From contig CAJUIO010000047.1 of the NCBI GenBank assembly GCA_910586025.1, positions 1-27,118 on the forward strand: DNA of 27,118 nucleotides, given 5' to 3'. The DNA is from an uncultured Lachnospiraceae bacterium (lineage in GTDB: Bacteria > Bacillota > Clostridia > Lachnospirales > Lachnospiraceae). The notes below the pieces were generated by a model, which did no database searches, was not told where the DNA came from, and saw only the letters and a list, made by a program, of their open reading frames with translations. This document shows, piece after piece, positions 22,721 through 27,118 of this stretch. A program made the position numbers and the translations under genes. Within the stretch, counting starts at the first letter, position 1. Every line of letters begins with the position of its first letter.

Positions 22721-23131
22721 ATGAGAGATGAAAACTGCATTTTTTGTAAAATAGCGGCGGGAGAGATCCCCTCAAAGACCATTCATGAGGACGAAGACTT
22801 CCGGGTTATTCTGGATCTGGGACCGGTGACAAAGGGGCATGCCCTGATTTTGCCGAAGGAGCATTACAAAAATATCTATGAACTGCCGGAGGAGACGGCT
22901 GGGAAAGCGATGAAGCTCGCAAAGAAAATGGCGGCGCATATGACGGAGAGATTATCATGCGACGGCTTTAATATTCTTCAGAATAATGGCGAGACCGCAG
23001 GACAGAGCGTTTTTCATTTTCACATGCATCTGATTCCGCGTTATCAGAATGACGGACAGGTGATAAGCGGCAGGGCGGGGAGTGCATCGTCGGAAGAGCT
23101 GGAAGAAATCAGGAAAATAATTGCAGATTGA
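22721..23131 (+). CDS. HIT family nucleotide hydrolase (Hint-like)
   Basis: This 136-residue histidine-triad protein has the active-site motif H99-F-H101-M-H103 followed by LIP, near the C-terminus. The N-terminus CIFCKIAAGEIPS, with C6 and C9, matches HIT proteins of the Hint/PKCI branch, and KGHALILPKEHY is the family's second strand region. These enzymes hydrolyse nucleoside phosphoramidates or AMP-linked compounds; the cellular substrate is unknown. Length is typical. The ATG follows AAGGAGA. A 56-bp gap separates it from the flavodoxin gene; no clear promoter or terminator is visible there, though TTATTAATAA is symmetrical. The fumarase alpha gene starts 20 bp downstream. Confidence 0.94.
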   Translation: MRDENCIFCKIAAGEIPSKTIHEDEDFRVILDLGPVTKGHALILPKEHYKNIYELPEETAGKAMKLAKKMAAHMTERLSCDGFNILQNNGETAGQSVFHFHMHLIPRYQNDGQVISGRAGSASSEELEEIRKIIAD

Positions 23132-23151
23132 AAAGGGCTATGGAGCGGCAG

Positions 23152-23994
23152 ATGAGAACAATTCATGTAAACGAGATTATAAGAACAGTCAAAGAAATGT
23201 GTATTGAGGCAAATTACTATCTGACGGAGGATATGGAGCTTGCCCTTGGCAAGGCGAAGAGCAAGGAAAGGTCTGAGCTTGGGAAGCGGATCCTGAACCA
23301 GCTGCAGGAAAATCTCGAGATCGCATCCAGGGAAATGATACCCATCTGCCAGGATACCGGCATGACGGTAGTCTTTGCCAGAGTAGGACAGGAAGTCCGA
23401 ATTGAGGGAGGCTCTCTGACACAGGCCATTCATGAGGGAGTGCGCCAGGGCTATGAGGAAGGCTTCCTGAGAAAATCAGTGGTAAGCGATCCGATTCTCA
23501 GAGAAAACACCAGAGACAATACTCCTGCAGTCATACATTACGATATTGTGGAGGGGGATCATATAGGTATTACGGTTGCACCAAAGGGATTTGGCAGCGA
23601 AAATATGAGCCGGGTTTTCATGCTTAAGCCATCAGACGGAATCGAGGGAGTGAAAGATGCAGTCCTTACGGCCGTTAAGGATGCGGGACCAAACGCCTGC
23701 CCTCCGATGGTAGTGGGGGTGGGAATCGGGGGTACGTTTGAGAAGTGTGCGCTTATGGCAAAGGAGGCGCTTACAAGGCCTGTGAACTGCCGCTCGCAGA
23801 TCCCTTATGTGAAGGAGCTGGAAGAGGAGCTGCTCACAAAGATCAATAAAACCGGTATCGGTCCGGGAGGACTTGGAGGAAGCGTGACGGCTCTGGCAGT
23901 AAATATTAACACATATCCCACACACATTGCCGGACTTCCCGTGGCGGTAAATATTTGTTGTCATGTGAACCGGCACTGTGTCAGGGAATTATAG
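23152..23994 (+). CDS. fumA: Class I fumarate hydratase, alpha subunit (or tartrate dehydratase type)
   Basis: This is the alpha half of a heteromeric [4Fe-4S] fumarase that interconverts fumarate and malate. The 280-residue protein carries the three cluster-ligand cysteine contexts: C66 in PICQDTGMTVVF, C183 in GPNACPPMVVGVGIGG and C270 in NICCHVNRHC. The DNTPAVIHYDIVEGD segment is also typical. The third site has two adjacent cysteines (269-270), a slight deviation. ATG 23152 is chosen: GGAG lies five bases upstream and MRTIHVNEII begins at the family position; a TTG at 23128 would overlap the HIT stop. The beta gene follows 25 bp later. L-tartrate dehydratase (TtdA) is a related alternative, but the pairing and clostridial context favour fumarase. 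Confidence 0.88.
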   Translation: MRTIHVNEIIRTVKEMCIEANYYLTEDMELALGKAKSKERSELGKRILNQLQENLEIASREMIPICQDTGMTVVFARVGQEVRIEGGSLTQAIHEGVRQGYEEGFLRKSVVSDPILRENTRDNTPAVIHYDIVEGDHIGITVAPKGFGSENMSRVFMLKPSDGIEGVKDAVLTAVKDAGPNACPPMVVGVGIGGTFEKCALMAKEALTRPVNCRSQIPYVKELEEELLTKINKTGIGPGGLGGSVTALAVNINTYPTHIAGLPVAVNICCHVNRHCVREL

Positions 23995-24019
23995 GTTTAT
24001 GACGGAAAGAGGAATTCAG

Positions 24020-24571
24020 ATGGAAAGACACTTAACGGTTCCCTTCGGAGAAGAGGAAGCCAGAGAACTGAAAAGCGGCGATTATGTTTACCTTTCGGGA
24101 ACGATTTATACGGCGAGAGATGCGGCTCACAGGAGAATGTACGAGACACTTGAACGTGGAGGGCATCTTCCCTTTGATATTGAGAACAGCACAATTTATT
24201 ATATGGGACCGTCTCCGGCAAGGCAGGGAAGGCCGATCGGCTCGGCGGGTCCTACAACCTCCAGCCGTATGGACAAGTATGCTCCTGCGCTGCTTGATCT
24301 TGGGCAGAGGGCGATGATTGGAAAGGGAAAAAGATCAGAGGATGTCCGCAAGGCGATTATGAGGAATTGCGCTGTCTATTTTGCAGCCGTAGGGGGAGCG
24401 GGGGCGCTGCTCTCCAAAGCGATTGTCAGCTCGCAGGTAGTCGCCTACGAGGATCTGGGAACGGAGGCCGTAAGAAAGCTTGAAATAAAAGATTTTCCTG
24501 TTATAGTAGTAATAGACGCACAGGGAAATAACCTGTACGAGACGGCAGTGAAAGCTTATAACGAGGAATAA
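24020..24571 (+). CDS. fumB: Class I fumarate hydratase, beta subunit
   Basis: This is the C-terminal, substrate-binding half of class I fumarase as a separate 183-residue protein. Recognisable features are LKSGDYVYLSGTIYTARDAA near the N-terminus, YYMGPSPA, the GPTTSSRMD loop, IGKG, and the late VGGAGALLSKAI. All fit FumB/TtdB-type domains. ATG 24020 follows AGAGGAA (24007-24013). Upstream in-frame ATG codons at 23978 and 23999 overlap or abut the alpha gene and add nonconserved sequence. The active enzyme would be an alpha-beta assembly with an oxygen-labile cluster held by the alpha subunit. The acyltransferase gene begins 19 bp after the stop. Confidence 0.9.
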   Translation: MERHLTVPFGEEEARELKSGDYVYLSGTIYTARDAAHRRMYETLERGGHLPFDIENSTIYYMGPSPARQGRPIGSAGPTTSSRMDKYAPALLDLGQRAMIGKGKRSEDVRKAIMRNCAVYFAAVGGAGALLSKAIVSSQVVAYEDLGTEAVRKLEIKDFPVIVVIDAQGNNLYETAVKAYNEE

Positions 24572-24590
24572 GAGCACGGGAGATCAGGCT

Positions 24591-25295
24591 TTGAGAATTA
24601 CATTGATGGTTTTGAGGCTGCTTTTCAAAGTACCGTACTATCTGATACGGATCTGGTGGTGCGGGAAAAGCAGGCGAGCCTCTTATATAGAAAACTTTGC
24701 CTTTATTAAGAAGGTCACAAAAAAAGCTAATCATGCGGGACGCGTCACAATTGAATCGCACGGCCTGGAAAATATCCCCAAGGAGGACGGATTTATTTTT
24801 TACCCGAATCACCAGGGATTGTTTGACGTTCTGGTATTCCTTGAATCCTGTCCGAGACCGTTCGCCTTTGTCATAAAGAAGGAAGCAAGCAACCTCATTC
24901 TTCTCAAACAAGTAAGTCAGGCGCTTGGGTCTTATGCTATGGACCGGGAGGATATCAGGCAGTCCATGCAGATTATTAATAAAGTTTCGGAGGATGTGAG
25001 CCAGGGAAAGAATTTTCTCATTTTTCCCGAGGGAACCAGAAGCAGAAAAGGAAATGAGCTTCTGGACTTTAAGGGAGGAAGCTTCAAGAGCGCAACGAAG
25101 GCAAAATGTCCTATCGTTCCTTGTGCCCTACTGGATGCCTTTGTCCCCTTTGACGAGCCTTCAATCCGCCCTGTCACGGTTAAGATTATATATCTTCCTC
25201 CTATTTATTATGAAGAATATAAGGGGATGAAAACGAATGAGATAGCGGCCGAGGTGAAGAGAAGAATTGAAAAGACCATTGCAGAATACCAATAA
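24591..25295 (+). CDS. plsC: 1-acyl-sn-glycerol-3-phosphate acyltransferase (PlsC family)
   Basis: This 234-residue membrane-associated enzyme adds the second acyl chain to lysophosphatidic acid in phospholipid synthesis. The HX4D catalytic motif is H74-Q-G-L-F-D79, within YPNHQGLFDVL. The substrate-binding FPEGTRSRKG motif carries E147, and the proline-containing CPIVPCAL strand is present. The N-terminus is hydrophobic (LMVLRLLFKVPYYLIRIWW), likely membrane-inserted. The start is TTG at 24591 with GGGAGA seven bases upstream; ATG 24606 is the alternative. The 19-bp gap to fumB suggests co-transcription. Specificity for this acceptor is inferred from the family. Confidence 0.9.
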   Translation: MRITLMVLRLLFKVPYYLIRIWWCGKSRRASYIENFAFIKKVTKKANHAGRVTIESHGLENIPKEDGFIFYPNHQGLFDVLVFLESCPRPFAFVIKKEASNLILLKQVSQALGSYAMDREDIRQSMQIINKVSEDVSQGKNFLIFPEGTRSRKGNELLDFKGGSFKSATKAKCPIVPCALLDAFVPFDEPSIRPVTVKIIYLPPIYYEEYKGMKTNEIAAEVKRRIEKTIAEYQ

Positions 25296-25337
25296 TGCGG
25301 CATTAATAATATTTCACACAACCTGGAGGGATTTGCT

Positions 25338-26717
25338 ATGATGGAATTAATTAAAAAACTCTTTGCACCTATTGACATGACGGTGGGGCGTCCGGGAAAG
25401 CAGATTGTGGCCTTTACGATTCCTATGCTGATCGGGAACATTGCCCAGCAGCTGTACAATACAGTTGACAGTATTATTGTCGGAAGATTTGTTGGAGACA
25501 ACGCCTTGGCGGCGGTTGGAAGCGCCGGCCCGATTCTGAATCTTCTTTTGGTGCTCTTTGTGGGTATTTCTGTAGGAGCGGGAATTATGGTGTCACAGTA
25601 TTTCGGTGCAAGGCAGCGCGGGGAGCTGTCGAAGTCGATTGGATGCTGCATCACCATGACGTTTGCCTCCACGGTGATTGTCATGGTGATTTCTCCCTTT
25701 GTAACCATGCCGTTGCTTCGTCTTTTGGATACGCCGGAGAGTATTATCGGCTGGTGCTGGTCTTACCTGATGATATTGTTTGTGGGAATTGCGGGCTGCG
25801 CCTTCTATAATATACTGGGAGGAATCCTGAGAGGGCTTGGAGATTCCGTATCCGCTCTCGTATATCTGCTGGTCGCCACCGTGATCAACATTATACTCGA
25901 TTATGTCTTCGTGGTATATTTCAGAATGGGAGTAAACGGGGTGGCGCTTGCCACTGTTATCGCTCAGTGGGTATCGGCGGTTCTTTCCTTTGTAAAGCTT
26001 TGTAAAATGCGCGATATTTTTGATATGGAAAAGAAATATCTGGTTCCTGAGAAAAGCTATATGAGGAATCTGATCCGGCTGGGTCTGCCCTCGGGCGTGA
26101 CACAGGCCATTTTTTCCATGTCCATGATTGTGGTTCAGTCACTGACGAACAGCTTTGGGGAAATGTTTATTGCCGCTAACGTGATTGTTATGCGTGTGGA
26201 TGGTTTCGCAATGATGCCGGCATTCTCATTCGGCACGGCCATGACTACGTATGCGGGACAGAATATCGGTGCGAAGCGCATGGACCGCGTTGTTAAGGGA
26301 ACAAAAGAAGGTACTGCCATTGCCGTGGGAACCTCCACGGTAATCACGGCACTGATCCTGCTCTTTGGACGATACCTGATGGAAATTTTCACTTCCACAC
26401 CTGAGCTTGTGGATCTTAGCTTCAACATGATGAAGATTCTGGCAGTGGGATATATTGCAATGGAAGTAACGCAGTGCCTTTCGGGAGTAATGAGGGGAGC
26501 GGGAGATACGGTTACGCCCATGTGGATTTCCATGGTGACAACGGTGGCGATCCGGATTCCTCTTGCCTATGGAATCGCCTACCTGACACGGTCGCCTGAG
26601 CTGCCGGGAGGAGACAGCGCCTGTATTTTTATATCCCTCCTGATCTCCTGGGTGCTCGGTGCCTGCATTACAGCGCTGTGCTATAAGCTGGGAAGCTGGA
26701 AGAAAAGAGCTTTATAA
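25338..26717 (+). CDS. MATE family efflux transporter (NorM/DinF-like)
   Basis: This 459-residue multidrug and toxin extrusion-type antiporter has about 12 membrane segments arranged as two homologous halves. MATE hallmarks include FTIPMLIGNIAQQLYNTVDS in segment 1, GRFVGDNALAAVG, and in the second half LIRLGLPSGVTQAIFSMSM and GRYLMEIFTSTPELV. It likely exports cationic drugs or metabolites using Na+ or H+; the substrate cannot be read from sequence. The ATG pair at 25338/25341 follows TGGAGGGAT; the first is used. It starts 42 bp after plsC and may be the last gene of the 22.7-26.7 kb unit. No clear terminator follows before the tRNA promoter. The start of the second half has an ordinary family sequence; no break is seen. 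Confidence 0.93.
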   Translation: MMELIKKLFAPIDMTVGRPGKQIVAFTIPMLIGNIAQQLYNTVDSIIVGRFVGDNALAAVGSAGPILNLLLVLFVGISVGAGIMVSQYFGARQRGELSKSIGCCITMTFASTVIVMVISPFVTMPLLRLLDTPESIIGWCWSYLMILFVGIAGCAFYNILGGILRGLGDSVSALVYLLVATVINIILDYVFVVYFRMGVNGVALATVIAQWVSAVLSFVKLCKMRDIFDMEKKYLVPEKSYMRNLIRLGLPSGVTQAIFSMSMIVVQSLTNSFGEMFIAANVIVMRVDGFAMMPAFSFGTAMTTYAGQNIGAKRMDRVVKGTKEGTAIAVGTSTVITALILLFGRYLMEIFTSTPELVDLSFNMMKILAVGYIAMEVTQCLSGVMRGAGDTVTPMWISMVTTVAIRIPLAYGIAYLTRSPELPGGDSACIFISLLISWVLGACITALCYKLGSWKKRAL

Positions 26718-26780
26718 TCAGAGCTTTCATGGGTTATAAATGTAATTATATTGCTTTGCAGAAAATATGTGAAAAAGAAG

Positions 26781-26809
26781 TTGACAAACCAAGCTGCTTT
26801 ATGTATAAT
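26781..26809 (+). promoter_or_regulatory. Consensus promoter for tRNA-Ser
   Basis: Perfect TTGACA (26781-26786) and TATAAT (26804-26809) with a 17-bp spacer. The predicted start near 26816 gives a leader of about 55 nt. This is the strongest promoter in the window. Confidence 0.9.
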
Positions 26810-26842
26810 AATTTTTGCGTTGTGGAAAGCTCATAACAGAAT

Positions 26843-26971
26843 ATTGGTAGCGGGAAGCAGTTCAGATTAAGGAGAAATACTCAAGAGGCTGAAGAGGCGC
26901 CCCTGCTAAGGGTGTAGGTCGTTCACGCGGCGCGAGGGTTCAAATCCCTCTTTCTCCGTTCAGCTACCAAT
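26843..26971 (+). repeat. Complementary 9-base segments bracketing tRNA-Ser
   Basis: ATTGGTAGC (26843-26851) is the exact reverse complement of GCTACCAAT (26963-26971). In the primary transcript the two could pair and hold the tRNA in a closed loop, as in flanking processing stems of rRNA precursors. Confidence 0.5.
26871..26958 (+). tRNA. tRNA-Ser(GCT)
   Basis: This is a class II tRNA of about 88 bases. The acceptor stem is GGAGAAA/TTTCTCC with discriminator G. The anticodon arm CGCCC/GGGTG encloses CTGCTAA, so the anticodon is GCT (AGC/AGU codons). A long variable arm (GTAGGTCGTTCACGCGGCGC) and the T-arm GAGGG-TTCAAAT-CCCTC follow. The 3' CCA is not encoded (GTTC follows), so it must be added by nucleotidyltransferase. 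Confidence 0.96.
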
Positions 26972-26982
26972 AGAAATCAGGT

Positions 26983-27016
26983 GGGAGTGCCGGAAATGTG
27001 GTGCTTCCAATATTTT
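26983..27016 (+). terminator. Probable terminator after tRNA-Ser
   Basis: GGGAGTGCC (26983-26991) pairs with GGTGCTTCC (27000-27008), nine positions including three G-U pairs, with an eight-base loop. The tail AATATTTT follows. An outer pair, TCAGGTG with CGCCTGA, could extend the structure. A weaker AT-rich stem with a T run is at 27056-27080. Confidence 0.5.
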
Positions 27017-27092
27017 CGCCTGAGAGTTGAGCGGTCGCCATCCTCCTTTTGAGAGAATGTGATAAAAAATTACATTTTTTTCAAAAAGGCAC

Positions 27093-27118
27093 TTGACAAA
27101 GGGGGAGGCGGGGTGCTA
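27093..27118 (+). promoter_or_regulatory. Promoter cut by the window end
   Basis: TTGACA (27093-27098) is preceded by an A/T-rich tract (27061-27086, UP-element-like). The window ends in GTGCTA, 18 bases after the -35, which is where a -10 box would begin. The downstream gene is not visible; a stable RNA operon would suit such a promoter, but that is a guess. Confidence 0.45.

Noticed and set aside
25293..25305. TAATGC-G-GCATTA palindrome at the plsC stop
   Set aside because: Arms are only six bases, there is no T tract, and it is partly made of the stop codon; likely chance.
27093..27118. 5' end of SRP RNA (ffs) after tRNA-Ser
   Set aside because: GGGGTGCTA recalls the start of clostridial SRP RNA, but TTGACA stands directly upstream and the bases fit a promoter spacer; too little sequence to call an RNA gene.

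Overview
The window looks like the chromosome of a Gram-positive, anaerobic, motile and spore-forming Clostridia member, most likely Lachnospiraceae. This is inferred from the gene content: a BofA homologue (sporulation), a DUF2508 protein, a flagellin/FliS pair with a very large FliK-like partner, a Tad (Flp type IVc) pilus locus with Flp1-like pilin and no outer-membrane secretin, a DUF6382-like/FHA protein and an oxygen-sensitive two-subunit fumarase. Strong Shine-Dalgarno sites and several TTG or GTG starts fit this. I cannot name a species. I see no insertion sequence, prophage or CRISPR array, and nearly every gene reads on the plus strand.

Layout: (1) 1-1.9 kb: the 5' part of a tRNA-Lys(CTT) leaving leftwards, then tatD and rsmA. 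Two promoters, one for each direction, overlap between the tRNA and tatD. (2) 1.9-6.8 kb: a 942-residue protein with a TPR-like N-terminus, a long acidic linker and a C-terminal AAA+-like domain whose ATPase motifs have decayed, followed by the glycogen branching enzyme glgB and a terminator hairpin. (3) 6.7-11.5 kb: a flagellar unit behind a sigma-D-like promoter: a 1008-residue repeat protein with a FliK-like C-terminus, a flagellin and FliS. (4) 11.4-12.3 kb: a small DUF2508 gene on the minus strand that overlaps the end of fliS, diverging from bofA; bofA ends at a good terminator. (5) 12.4-21.6 kb: a Tad pilus operon of ten genes from one promoter: TadZ/CpaE-like, TadA/CpaF ATPase, TadB, TadC, Flp1 pilin, a DUF5702-like protein, a TadE-like protein with two Cys/His modules, prepilin peptidase, a second TadE-like pseudopilin, and a membrane FHA protein. 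(6) 21.6-26.7 kb: a flavodoxin-SCP2 fusion with its own promoter, then a HIT hydrolase, fumarase alpha and beta, a PlsC-type acyltransferase and a MATE transporter. (7) 26.7 kb to the end: a consensus promoter, tRNA-Ser(GCT), a hairpin terminator, and the -35 box of another promoter cut by the window edge.

In the Tad locus, TadA would power assembly on the TadB/TadC platform, TadZ would position the machine, the peptidase (TadV) would trim the Flp pilin and TadE-like leaders, and the FHA protein could couple assembly to Ser/Thr phosphorylation. The most unusual signal is a 26-bp inverted repeat (25 of 26 paired) around a 63-bp core at 18514-18628. It lies entirely inside the predicted cleavable leader of the first TadE-like protein and lengthens that leader to 57 residues. 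The core is a multiple of three and is open in frame in both orientations. Other notable points are the conserved-looking pseudo-ATPase, repeated 'G-x3-T-x2-N' units in the FliK-like protein, tandem surface Cys/His modules, a TadC with about 195 extra residues between its first two membrane segments, and mutually exclusive hairpins at the peptidase start.
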